DNA from: Paenibacillus algicola
GTDB taxonomy: Bacteria > Bacillota > Bacilli > Paenibacillales > Paenibacillaceae
DNA length: 64,000 bases
NCBI RefSeq assembly: GCF_005577435.1
Contig: NZ_CP040396.1
Location: 4,109,001 to 4,173,000 of the forward strand
Direction: 5' to 3'
Shown here piece by piece: positions 55,739 through 64,000 of this stretch. How positions within the stretch are numbered: the stretch's first letter is position 1; each line of letters starts with the position of its first letter. A program made the position numbers and the translations under genes. The notes beneath the pieces are model-generated. The model made no database searches. It was not told the origin of the DNA and saw nothing but the letters and a program-made list of their open reading frames with translations.

Positions 55739-58700
55739 ATGAAAGGTCTTATTAATTTCTCACTTCGCAACAAGTTCGCCATCTGGCTGCTCACCATCAT
55801 TGTTGTTGCCGGAGGTTTGTACAGCGGACTCACGATGAAGCAGGAAACCATCCCGAACATTAACGTGCCGTTCCTGAACGTGACGGCCATCTATCCCGGT
55901 GCCGCACCGGAAGGCGTCGTTCAGGATGTCAGCAAGCCGCTGGAGACGCGCCTTCGCAACGTAGACGGCGTGAAGACGGTGACCTCCACTTCCCTGGAGA
56001 ATGCCGCGAATGTCACGATTGAGTTTAACTATGGCGCAGATCTGGACAATGCGACAGCTGCGGTTCGGGAGGCGCTGAATGATGTGAAGCTGCCGGAGGG
56101 TGTGCAGAAGCCGCAGATTACCCGCTTCAGCCTGAATTCCTTCCCCGTCACTTCAGTCAGCATCAGCAACAAGGAGAGCGATGATCTCGATGAGCTGACG
56201 CGAATCGTAGAGAACGACATCATCCCGGAGCTGGAGAAGCTGGAGGGCGTATCTTCCCTGCAGGTGGCTGGTCAGTTTGTTAACGAGGTTCAATTAACCT
56301 TTGATCAGGACAAAATGGCTGAGCTGGGTCTGACCGAGGATACAGTCAAAGGCATTGTGCAAGGCTCTTCCATTTACGCTCCCCTGGGCCTGTTCGAAAT
56401 GGACCAGTCTCAGAAAGCGGTCGCCGTGGACGGCGGCATTATCGGCATTGACGACCTGAACAACCTCGCGATTCCGGTTCTGCCGAGCGGTGCAGGCCAA
56501 AACAGTGCGCCAGGCGCAGGCAATGCGCCTGAGGCGGGAGCTTCACCGGGTGCCGGTGCAGCTGATCCCGGCGCTGCAGCAGGTCAAGGCGCTGCAGGTG
56601 CTGAAGGCCAGCAGCCGGCTGAAGGCGCAGCCCCAGCACCACAAGGCGCTGCAGGTCAGGGCGCTGCAGGTCAAGGTGCCGCTAACCCGGCAGCAGCCGG
56701 TATTCCTACCGTTAAGCTGAGCGAGATCGCTGCCATTGAGGTGATCGGCAAGGCCGAATCCATCTCCCGCACGAACGGCAGCGAGTCGATCGGCATCCAG
56801 GTTATTAAGGCTAACGATGCCAATACTGTGGATGTTGTCAATGCGGTAAAAGACAGGATTGCAGAGCTTTCCGAGCTGTACCCGGGCACCGAAATGACGA
56901 TTATGCTCGACCAGGGCAAGCCGATTGAGGATTCTGTGCATACGATGCTCTTCAAAGCATTGTACGGCGCCCTGTTCGCAGTCATTATCATTTTGATCTT
57001 CCTGCGTAATATCCGTTCCACCATTATCTCGATTATTTCGATTCCATTGTCGCTCCTGATCGCTGTTCTGTGTCTGCGTCAAATGGACATCACCCTGAAC
57101 ATGATGTCACTCGGCGCCATGACGGTTGCGATCGGCCGGGTTGTCGACGACTCCATTGTTGTTATCGAGAACATTTACCGCCGGATGTCTCTTTCCACCG
57201 AGAAGCTGAAGGGCCGTGAGCTTATCAGTGCGGCTACGCGTGAAATGTTCGCGCCAATTATGTCCTCGACCATCGTCACCATCGCGGTATTCCTGCCGCT
57301 GGTGCTCGTCAGCGGTATGGTGGGCGAGCTGTTCATTCCTTTTGCCCTGACGATGGTATTCGCCCTGCTGGCATCTCTGCTCGTCGCCGTTACGCTCGTT
57401 CCGGCACTGGCACACAGCCTGTTCAGCAAAGGCCTTAAGAACAAGCATAACCATGAAGAGAAGCCAGGCGGCCTTGCCCTCAGATACCAGAAGATTCTGA
57501 GATGGTCGCTGAACCACAAGCTCGTCACCTTCGGCCTCGCCGTCGTGCTGCTTGTCGGCAGCTTGTTCCTGACCCCGTTCCTCGGCGTCAGCTTCCTGCC
57601 GGAGCAGGAGGATAAGTATGTGATGGTAACCTACAGTCCACAGCCGGGCGACCGTCTGGAGGATGTGGAAGAGCGCGCTCTGGAAGCGGAGAAGCTGATC
57701 CTGGAGCAGGATCAAGTTCAGAACATGCAGTACTCCATTGGCGGCAGCAACCCGCTGGGTATGGGCTCCTCCAATTCCGGACTGTTCTACGTCTTGTATG
57801 ATCCGGAAACAGAGAACTTCGAGGATGTTAAAGCGCAGCTGATCGAGGATCTGGAGCAGCGCGTTCCGGAAGGCGAATGGACCAATATGGATATCGGCGG
57901 CTTCGGCGGCTCCCAGCTTACGATCAATGTGTTCGGAGACTCGCTGGAGCAGATCAAGCCTGTAGCGGACCAGATTCTGAAGCTGACGCAGCAGGACACC
58001 GCGAATTTTGAAAATGCGGAATCCAGCCTGGCGGAAGCTTACAGCCAGTACACTCTGGTTGCGGATCAGGAGAAGCTCAGCTCCCTGGGCCTCACGGCCG
58101 GACAGCTGGCAATGAAGCTGAGCCCGGTGCGCGAGCGTCCGGTGCTGACCGAAATTCAGATCGAAGACAAAACGTATGAGGTCTATATCGAAGCAGATAA
58201 CGAGACCTATAACAGCATCGAAGAGATTCAGAATGAAACACTTACCTCTCCGCTCGGTATTGAAGTGCCTATTAAAGATGTGGCCACCGTGGAAGAAGGA
58301 ACGTCACCGGACACCATCACCCGGATGGACGGAAAAATGACTGTAACCGTGAACGCCGACTTCGTGACCGATGATATCGGCAGTGCTTCTGCGAAGCTGC
58401 AGGAAGAAGTCGAGGCTATGGATCTGCCGGACGGTATTTCTGTATCCTTCGGCGGTGCCACTGAGCAGATTAATGACACCTTTGGCCAGCTTGGCCTGGC
58501 TATGCTGGCAGCCATCGCGATCGTGTACTTCGTACTCGTCGTTACCTTTGGCGGTGCACTGGCTCCATTTGCCATCCTGTTCTCACTGCCGTTTATCGTC
58601 ATCGGTGCCATTGTTGCCCTGCTTATTACCAAAGAAACGCTTAGCGTCTCTGCATTGATGGGTGTGCTGATGCTGATCGGTATCGTCGTCACGAACGCGA

Positions 58701-58993
58701 TCGTTCTCATCGACCGCGTGATTCACAAGGAGCGCGAGGGTCTCTCAACACGAGAAGCGCTTCTGGAAGCTGGCGCAACCCGCCTGCGTCCAATTCTGAT
58801 GACGGCCCTGGCTACAATCGGCGCCTTGCTGCCGCTTGTATTCGGCTGGGAAAACAGTGCGGGCATCATCTCCCGCGGCCTCGGCATTACGGTTATCGGC
58901 GGTCTGATCAGCTCCACGCTGCTGACGCTGGTCGTCGTGCCGATCGTATACGAATTCCTGATGAAATTCAGCCGCAAGCGGCACGTCGAATAA
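55739..58993 (+). CDS. RND family exporter, SwrC/AcrB-like
   Basis: Proton-driven efflux transporter of 1084 residues, 12 membrane helices. Visible features are the first helix, the porter loops, FLRNIRSTIISIISIPLSLL, the TM4 proton-relay aspartates in VGRVVDDSIVVIENIYRR, and the repeat-related C-terminal half (VVTNAIVLIDRVIHKEREG). Closest by eye to SwrC, which exports surfactin and dyes. An Ala/Gly/Pro/Gln-rich stretch of about 72 residues (residues 250-321) interrupts the first extracytoplasmic domain. The ATG at 55739 has a distant AGGAGAG. Confidence 0.93.
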   Translation: MKGLINFSLRNKFAIWLLTIIVVAGGLYSGLTMKQETIPNINVPFLNVTAIYPGAAPEGVVQDVSKPLETRLRNVDGVKTVTSTSLENAANVTIEFNYGADLDNATAAVREALNDVKLPEGVQKPQITRFSLNSFPVTSVSISNKESDDLDELTRIVENDIIPELEKLEGVSSLQVAGQFVNEVQLTFDQDKMAELGLTEDTVKGIVQGSSIYAPLGLFEMDQSQKAVAVDGGIIGIDDLNNLAIPVLPSGAGQNSAPGAGNAPEAGASPGAGAADPGAAAGQGAAGAEGQQPAEGAAPAPQGAAGQGAAGQGAANPAAAGIPTVKLSEIAAIEVIGKAESISRTNGSESIGIQVIKANDANTVDVVNAVKDRIAELSELYPGTEMTIMLDQGKPIEDSVHTMLFKALYGALFAVIIILIFLRNIRSTIISIISIPLSLLIAVLCLRQMDITLNMMSLGAMTVAIGRVVDDSIVVIENIYRRMSLSTEKLKGRELISAATREMFAPIMSSTIVTIAVFLPLVLVSGMVGELFIPFALTMVFALLASLLVAVTLVPALAHSLFSKGLKNKHNHEEKPGGLALRYQKILRWSLNHKLVTFGLAVVLLVGSLFLTPFLGVSFLPEQEDKYVMVTYSPQPGDRLEDVEERALEAEKLILEQDQVQNMQYSIGGSNPLGMGSSNSGLFYVLYDPETENFEDVKAQLIEDLEQRVPEGEWTNMDIGGFGGSQLTINVFGDSLEQIKPVADQILKLTQQDTANFENAESSLAEAYSQYTLVADQEKLSSLGLTAGQLAMKLSPVRERPVLTEIQIEDKTYEVYIEADNETYNSIEEIQNETLTSPLGIEVPIKDVATVEEGTSPDTITRMDGKMTVTVNADFVTDDIGSASAKLQEEVEAMDLPDGISVSFGGATEQINDTFGQLGLAMLAAIAIVYFVLVVTFGGALAPFAILFSLPFIVIGAIVALLITKETLSVSALMGVLMLIGIVVTNAIVLIDRVIHKEREGLSTREALLEAGATRLRPILMTALATIGALLPLVFGWENSAGIISRGLGITVIGGLISSTLLTLVVVPIVYEFLMKFSRKRHVE

Positions 58994-59024
58994 GACCGGC
59001 TGCTGCCCTCAGGCCCTAACACGA

Positions 59025-59073
59025 AGAGCCGCCCCCACAGATGCTTGGGATCTGTCGGGGGCGGCTCTTTTTC
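59025..59073 (+). terminator. RND gene terminator
   Basis: AGAGCCGCCCCC-CAGAT...ATCTG-GGGGGCGGCTCT followed by TTTTT. Confidence 0.9.
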
Positions 59074-59208
59074 CTGAACACTTTACTCCAGCACCCAAGA
59101 CATAGAGGGGAATTGTTTGTTAATATAAAGAAGTGTCCACATCAAGAACAACCAAGGCTTGCTGCAGAATACAACTCAACCAAGCCTGCAAAAGGAGGAT
59201 TGCCGATC

Positions 59209-60210
59209 ATGAAGCCGTTAACGGATTCCTTTGGCCGCGTTCACGATTATATCCGTATTTCGGTCACCGACCGCTGCAATCTGCGCTGTGTGTACTGCAT
59301 GCCTGCCGAAGGGATGGAGTTTCAGCCGCATGACGAAATTATGACCTATGAAGAGATCACGGCCGTTCTTCGCGTGCTCGCTCCCATGGGCGTATCCAAG
59401 GTGCGCCTTACCGGCGGAGAGCCGCTCGTCCGCAAGGATTTGGAGCAGCTGGTAGCGATGATCTCGGCCATTGACGGGATTGAGGATATTTCGCTGACCA
59501 CCAATGGCATGTTTCTACCGGCGAAGGCCGAAGCACTCCAAAAAGCGGGCCTGACCCGTATTAATATCAGCCTGGATTCACTGCAGCAGGAGCGGTTCGC
59601 CTCCATTACCCGCGGGGGAGATGTCCAGCGCGTGCTGGATGGCATCGAAGCTGCTTACCGTGCGGGACTGGACCCGATCAAGCTCAATGTGGTGTTAATG
59701 AAGGGCTTTAACCAGGACGAAATCAAGGATTTCATTGCGATGACCTTGGACCGTCCGCTGCATGTCCGCTTTATAGAATACATGCCGATCGGTCAGTCTT
59801 CAGAAGAATGGCGCCGGACCTATCTGCCGCTCAGCCATGTGACCGAGGTGTGTGAGGAGGCCGGCTGGAGCGTCGCTCCGCATGAAGGCCCCGGCGGGAA
59901 CGGGCCGTCCCGGAACCTGAAGGTGAAGGGCGCACAAGGCACGTTCGGTTTGATTCATCCGGTCAGTGAGCATTTCTGCGATTCCTGCAATCGGCTGCGC
60001 CTGACCGCTGACGGCAACATCAAGGCGTGCCTCTACTGGTCCGATGAGCTGAACGTTCGCAGGGTCGCCCATGATCCAGCTTTGATTGAAGCTTTGTTTC
60101 GCAAGGCGCTGGGTGAGAAGCCGCAGAACCATGAAATGGCGCTGGCGCTGGAGAAAAAGGCACAGAGCCACACGCCGACCGGACGCCGGATGTCTCAAAT
60201 CGGCGGCTAA
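59209..60210 (+). CDS. moaA: GTP 3',8-cyclase MoaA
   Basis: Radical SAM enzyme of molybdenum cofactor synthesis. The 333-residue protein has the N-terminal cluster motif [10 protein letters not shown], the LTGGEPL SAM motif, the C-terminal cluster cysteines in [21 protein letters not shown], and the terminal Gly-Gly (SQIGG). AAAGGAGG lies ten bases before the ATG. Convergent with mobA; the rest of the pathway is elsewhere. Confidence 0.96.
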   Translation: MKPLTDSFGRVHDYIRISVTDRCNLRCVYCMPAEGMEFQPHDEIMTYEEITAVLRVLAPMGVSKVRLTGGEPLVRKDLEQLVAMISAIDGIEDISLTTNGMFLPAKAEALQKAGLTRINISLDSLQQERFASITRGGDVQRVLDGIEAAYRAGLDPIKLNVVLMKGFNQDEIKDFIAMTLDRPLHVRFIEYMPIGQSSEEWRRTYLPLSHVTEVCEEAGWSVAPHEGPGGNGPSRNLKVKGAQGTFGLIHPVSEHFCDSCNRLRLTADGNIKACLYWSDELNVRRVAHDPALIEALFRKALGEKPQNHEMALALEKKAQSHTPTGRRMSQIGG

Positions 60211-60255
60211 AGAAGCAGCCCCGTCCTCATATGTAGGAAAGGGGCCCTTTACCAT

Positions 60256-60306
60256 AAATAACCACCGTAACACAGGGCTGACCGCCTTGTCTTCCGGTGG
60301 TTATTT
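60256..60306. terminator. Bidirectional terminator between moaA and mobA
   Basis: AAATAACCACCG...CGGTGGTTATTT, 12-bp stem with a 27-base loop, A/T runs at both ends. A smaller GCCCC/GGGGC hairpin follows moaA at 60220-60246. Confidence 0.7.
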
Positions 60307-60310
60307 GTAG

Positions 60311-60931
60311 TTATAGGCGGTGAAGTCCTTTTAAACGCTCGTAATCTTTCGGCTCGTTCATGTTGAATAATCCTTCACGCCAGCGGTGAAGGCTTTCGCA
60401 CACCGCCAGCTCTTCGAGAGGCACCCACTTCACCGTCAGTTCTCCCAGAGCATCCATCATCCGCAGCTCCCCGCGCTGCAAGCGCTGCTCCAGCACAGTC
60501 GCTGCGCTGTCGTGATAGGCTGCAAACAGCGGCTGAGGCCGTCCCTCCGCCACCGGTACCACAGCCTGTACCTTTCCCATCGGTGTCAGACTGCGGACCA
60601 TCCGCGCCAGATCGCTCGCCATGCCCTCCGTAACAAGAGGCATATCGCAGGCTGACACGAGGCTCCAGGAGGTCCTGGCCGCCTTCAAACCGGCGTGCAG
60701 ACCGGCGAGCGGGCCTTGGCCAGGATACTGATCCTCGACCCTTGGAAGGCCGAGAAAGTCATAGCTGCGAGAAGCATTCGCAGAAATCAGCAGGTCTGAA
60801 CAAACCACAGACAGCGCGCTCTGCACCTGCTCGATACAGGAGAGACGGCCGAAGCGCAGCAGCGCCTTATCCTGTCCCATCCGCCGGGAGCGTCCGCCCG
60901 CAAGCAGAATGCCTGTTATAGACTCCGCCAT
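60311..60931 (-). CDS. mobA: Molybdenum cofactor guanylyltransferase MobA
   Basis: Transfers GMP to molybdopterin. The 206-residue nucleotidyltransferase-fold protein has the signature GILLAGGRSRRMGQDKALL, the Asp-containing VSACDMPLV, and GPLAGLHAGL. AAAGGAGG precedes the ATG. Convergent with moaA. Confidence 0.93.
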   Translation of the reverse strand: MAESITGILLAGGRSRRMGQDKALLRFGRLSCIEQVQSALSVVCSDLLISANASRSYDFLGLPRVEDQYPGQGPLAGLHAGLKAARTSWSLVSACDMPLVTEGMASDLARMVRSLTPMGKVQAVVPVAEGRPQPLFAAYHDSAATVLEQRLQRGELRMMDALGELTVKWVPLEELAVCESLHRWREGLFNMNEPKDYERLKGLHRL

Positions 60932-60998
60932 CTCTATCTTCCTCCTTTCGTGAACAAGCCGGCTGACCCAGCATACTTATGTCACAATATGATAATAA

Positions 60999-61038
60999 TT
61001 GTAAAAGTGTATACAATATGGTTTGTATCCCTTTACAA
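60999..61038. promoter_or_regulatory. Inverted repeat before the MFS gene
   Basis: TTGTAAA...TTTACAA, with inner ATACAA/TTGTAT partly matching, spanning about 40 bases. Likely an operator overlapping the MFS promoter (TTGTAT-17-TACATT, 61022-61050). Confidence 0.45.
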
Positions 61039-61117
61039 TGCGTGATACATTGAAGAAGATATCCGGTCTGTGGCCGGACTGTTGATGTGCATCTTCAGTG
61101 TGAAAGGAATGACCCAT

Positions 61118-62353
61118 TTGCGGGACCAAGATCACAGCCATCCGTCTTTACCTTCGTTAAAAATGTTCAACTTCTTCATCTATGGCGCGATGGTCATCTT
61201 TACCGGCTTCTTTCAGCTTTATTTGCAGGATATCGGGATGGACAAGCTGGAAATCGGCAGTCTGATGGCGATCGCTCCGTTTGTATCGATTCTTGCCAAT
61301 CCCTTCTGGGGATACCGCGGTGACAGAGCCAGCAGCCTGAAGCGCGTGCTGCTGTTCATGATGGCAGGGGCTTTGATATCGGTTCAATTTGTTTTTCAGG
61401 CGAATACATATGTTTTTATTTATATATCTATGATTTTCTTCTATTTTTTTCAAATCCCGATCTTTTCTCAGAGCAACACGCTCATTCTGAACTATATTGA
61501 CGGCACGCCGCTGAAGTTCGGCGCGTTCCGCCTGTGGGGCTCTCTTGGCTGGGCGCTGACGGCGGTCGCCGTCGGTCCCGTCATTGAGCGGCTGGGCACC
61601 GGGCGCATTTCCTTCGTCTTTTCGGCGATGCTGATCATCTCGGCACTATTCATCTGGGTGCTTCCGGATATTCAAAAGAACGCGCATACCGCTACCGTCA
61701 GCTTCAAGGGCGTGACACGGCTGTTTCTGAATCCGTACTTTACGGGCTTTATTCTGCTGGGCATTCTGGTCTCCATCCCCAGCACCGCCAACAATACGTT
61801 TATGTCCCTGTACATTCTGGAGCTTGGAGGCAGCACGGAAACCGTGGGCCTGGCCCTCTTCCTCTCCTCCGTCTTCGAGGTGGCGGTATTTCTGCTGTTC
61901 GACCGGTTCCTGAAACGTAAGATCAGCGTTCTCGTCGCCTGCCTGGCCGTCGTCAGCCTGCTGTTCTCGCTGCGCTGGCTGCTGATGGCTGAGGCCTCCT
62001 CCCCGCTGGAGGTCGCGTTCATTCAGCTGCTGCACTGTATCACCTTCGGGGGATACTTCTATGTCGGCACCCAGCTGACGATGCTGTTCGTGCCCCGGCC
62101 ATTCCGCGCGACAGGACAAGCGCTGTACACCCTGTCCTGGAGCGGGATTTCCGGCGTCATTGGCGGCATTGCCGGCGGCTGGATCTTTCAAAGCTTCGGC
62201 GCCCAGACCATGTACCGCACGGGCATGATGCTTGCCCTGATCGGCGCCCTCGGCTTTGCATGGATGTGGTTCCTGCTTCGCACCCAGGGCTACCGGCCGC
62301 AGATGGTGGAGTCGTGGGACGCCGAGGAGGACGATGAGGAGGACCGGCGATAG
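61118..62353 (+). CDS. MFS permease, LacY-like subfamily
   Basis: Twelve-helix transporter of 411 residues resembling the LacY/MFS_1-like group (as B. subtilis YwbF). Typical elements are the cytoplasmic loop GYRGDRASSLKRVL, FGAFRLWGSLGWAL, and the second-half loop FDRFLKRKIS. Substrate unknown; nucleoside or sugar transport is possible. Start uncertain: the TTG at 61118 is nine bases after AAAGGA; the ATG at 61109 abuts it. The C terminus is acidic (DAEEDDEED). Confidence 0.85.
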   Translation: MRDQDHSHPSLPSLKMFNFFIYGAMVIFTGFFQLYLQDIGMDKLEIGSLMAIAPFVSILANPFWGYRGDRASSLKRVLLFMMAGALISVQFVFQANTYVFIYISMIFFYFFQIPIFSQSNTLILNYIDGTPLKFGAFRLWGSLGWALTAVAVGPVIERLGTGRISFVFSAMLIISALFIWVLPDIQKNAHTATVSFKGVTRLFLNPYFTGFILLGILVSIPSTANNTFMSLYILELGGSTETVGLALFLSSVFEVAVFLLFDRFLKRKISVLVACLAVVSLLFSLRWLLMAEASSPLEVAFIQLLHCITFGGYFYVGTQLTMLFVPRPFRATGQALYTLSWSGISGVIGGIAGGWIFQSFGAQTMYRTGMMLALIGALGFAWMWFLLRTQGYRPQMVESWDAEEDDEEDRR

Positions 62354-62371
62354 CCGCTCTTTGGATAGCTT

Positions 62372-62417
62372 ATGAAGAAAAGGCCCCCTGCCTGAGCAGC
62401 CGGGGCCTTTTCTTCAT
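62372..62417. terminator. Bidirectional terminator between MFS gene and glnS
   Basis: ATGAAGAAAAGGCCCC...GGGGCCTTTTCTTCAT, perfect 16-bp stem, functional in both directions. Confidence 0.88.
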
Positions 62418-62491
62418 GAATTGATGCACCTCACCATAGCTGTTTCCTGTTCCCAATGCCCGGATGCTCAAGCCTTTGCCTGCACGGCAGC

Positions 62492-64000
62492 TTAGGCCTT
62501 GGGCAGCTGGAAGGAGCTTTTGAGGGAAACGACCCGGTTAAAGACCGGCTGACCGGGCTTCGAGTACCGGGAGTCCACGTTAAAGTACCCATGGCGGAAG
62601 AACTGGAACTTGTCCTGTGGGCGGGCTTCCTTCATCTCCGGCTCTACAAAGCCATGCACAATCTCCAATGAGTTGGGATTAATGTGGTCCAGGAAGGACT
62701 TCTCCGGAGAGGCCTCGGCCTGCATCCCCTCTTCGGCAGTGACGTCTCCCGCTACCTGCGGCTGCACCTCTGCCTCCGCCTCGGTCTCTTCCTCCAGGAT
62801 CAAAGGCTCGTACAGGCGGAACTCCGCAGGAACCGCTTGAGAAGCCTCTACCCAGTGAATGGTGCCCTTCACCTTGCGTCCGGTAAAGCCGCTGCCGCTC
62901 TTCGTTTCGGGATCGTAGGTGCAGTGCAGCTCAACCACCTTGCCGTTCTCGTCCTTGATCACCTCATTGCACTTGATGAAGTACGCATGCTTCAGACGCA
63001 CCTCGTTGCCCGGGAACAGCCGGAAATATTTGCTCGGCGGGTCCTCCATGAAATCCTCCTGCTCGATGTAGATTTCACGGGAAAAAGGAATCTGCCGCAC
63101 GCCCATCTCCGGGTTCTCCGTATTGTTCTCTGCATCCAGCCACTCCACCTGTCCTTCCGGATAGTTGGTAATGACCACCTTCAGCGGGTCCAATACAGCC
63201 ATCGTGCGCGGCGCCTTCAGCTTCAGATCCTCGCGGATGAAATGCTCCAGCATCTGGCGGTCCACCGTGCCATACGCCTTGGAAATGCCCGTCTCATATA
63301 CAAAGCTGCGGATCGCTTCCGGGGTAAAGCCCAGGCGACGCATTCCTGAAATGGTCGGCATGCGCGGATCATCCCAGCCGTCTACAATGTTCTCATCCAC
63401 CAGCAGCTTCAGCTTCCGCTTGCTCGTGACCGTCTGCTGCAGATTCAAGCGCCCGAACTCATATTGATGCGGTGCCGCTTCCATCTCGCATTCGGCAACG
63501 ACCCAGTCATAGAAGGGGCGCTGATCCTCAAACTCCAGGGAGCAAAGGGAATGCGTGATGCCTTCAATAGCGTCCTCCAGCGGATGGGCAAAGGCATACA
63601 TCGGATAGATGCACCACGTATCGCCGGTGTTATGGTGATGCGCATGGGCAATTCGGTAAATGACGGGATCGCGCAGATTAATGTTCGGGGAGGACATGTC
63701 GATTTTGGCGCGGAGCACCTTTTCCCCGTTACCGAATTCGCCGGCTCGCATGTCACTGAACAAATCCAGATTCTCCTCGACACTGCGATTGCGGTATGGG
63801 CTGTTCTGACCCGGCTCAGTCAGCGTACCCCGGCTCATGCGGATTTCGTCGGCACTCTGATCATCCACGTAGGCCTTGCCTTTTTGAATCAGAATGACGG
63901 CGCGCTTGTACATTTCCTCGAAATAATCCGATGCAAAACGCAGCTCCTCCCACTCATAGCCCAGCCACTTCACATCTTCCTTGATGGAGTTAACATACTC
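62492..64000 (-). CDS. glnS: Glutaminyl-tRNA synthetase (5' end outside window)
   Basis: Charges tRNA-Gln with glutamine. The visible 503 residues run from just after the Rossmann start to the C terminus. They include [12 protein letters not shown], the [20 protein letters not shown] segment (VTSKRKL is the KMSKS equivalent), [18 protein letters not shown], and the anticodon-binding barrels. An acidic Glu/Ala/Gln-rich insertion of about 35 residues lies in the distal barrel ([14 protein letters not shown]). The N-terminal HIGH region is beyond base 64000. B. subtilis has no glnS and uses GatCAB, so this gene points to a lineage with direct glutaminylation. Confidence 0.95.
   Translation of the reverse strand, partial: EYVNSIKEDVKWLGYEWEELRFASDYFEEMYKRAVILIQKGKAYVDDQSADEIRMSRGTLTEPGQNSPYRNRSVEENLDLFSDMRAGEFGNGEKVLRAKIDMSSPNINLRDPVIYRIAHAHHHNTGDTWCIYPMYAFAHPLEDAIEGITHSLCSLEFEDQRPFYDWVVAECEMEAAPHQYEFGRLNLQQTVTSKRKLKLLVDENIVDGWDDPRMPTISGMRRLGFTPEAIRSFVYETGISKAYGTVDRQMLEHFIREDLKLKAPRTMAVLDPLKVVITNYPEGQVEWLDAENNTENPEMGVRQIPFSREIYIEQEDFMEDPPSKYFRLFPGNEVRLKHAYFIKCNEVIKDENGKVVELHCTYDPETKSGSGFTGRKVKGTIHWVEASQAVPAEFRLYEPLILEEETEAEAEVQPQVAGDVTAEEGMQAEASPEKSFLDHINPNSLEIVHGFVEPEMKEARPQDKFQFFRHGYFNVDSRYSKPGQPVFNRVVSLKSSFQLPKA

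Overview
The window looks like a chromosomal core region of a Paenibacillus-type, spore-forming, motile, S-layered member of the Bacillales. The reasons are the gene order (prfA-prmC, spoIIR-ywlC-mntP-ywlE-rpiB-ywlG-glyA-upp, the atp operon, DUF1146-murA-spoIID-spoIIQ-spoIIID-mbl-flhO-flhP and fabZ, much as in Bacillus subtilis), the S-layer-homology (SLH) proteins together with csaB/tagA/tagO, the DUF5693 gene, and the moderate G+C. I see no rRNA, tRNA, phage, insertion sequence or CRISPR array.

Layout. 1-2.0 kb: metK behind a leader terminator and an alpha/beta-type spore protein gene with a sigma-G-like promoter. 2.0-10.5 kb: an S-layer protein with two in-frame starts, a second large SLH protein, and two small unknown genes. 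10.6-15.8 kb: tagO, tagA, csaB and a DUF5693 membrane protein. With mnaA at 34.8-36 kb these make, load and pyruvylate the secondary cell-wall polymer that SLH domains bind. 15.9-26.1 kb: pgcA, fabZ, an EpuA-like membrane peptide, flhP/flhO, mbl, spoIIID, spoIIQ, spoIID, murA; sigma-D-, sigma-E- and sigma-F-like promoters precede flhO, spoIIID and spoIIQ. 26.5-34.7 kb: DUF1146 and the complete F1Fo ATP synthase operon, with a 41-bp tandem hairpin repeat array between atpA and atpG. 34.8-48.2 kb: mnaA, upp, then a ZTP riboswitch controlling rpiB-ywlG-glyA, then ywlE, mntP, ywlC, spoIIR, a SEDS glycosyltransferase, prmC, prfA and ychF. Almost everything up to 50.5 kb is on the minus strand.

48.4-64 kb is more accessory: a fni (type 2 IPP isomerase) and CarH-like B12 photoreceptor operon whose promoter carries three 11-bp TACA-start repeats, a phospholipase D-like protein, an A+T-rich secreted orphan, a TetR plus paired SMR exporter operon, a TetR plus RND exporter, moaA and mobA (convergent), an MFS permease, and glnS cut by the window end.

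The best-supported non-obvious elements are the ZTP riboswitch at 39537-39608 with its terminator, the CarH-fni operon with its tandem operator, and the hairpin repeat array at 30001-30183. No completely new multi-gene system is evident; most of the window is conserved core genome.
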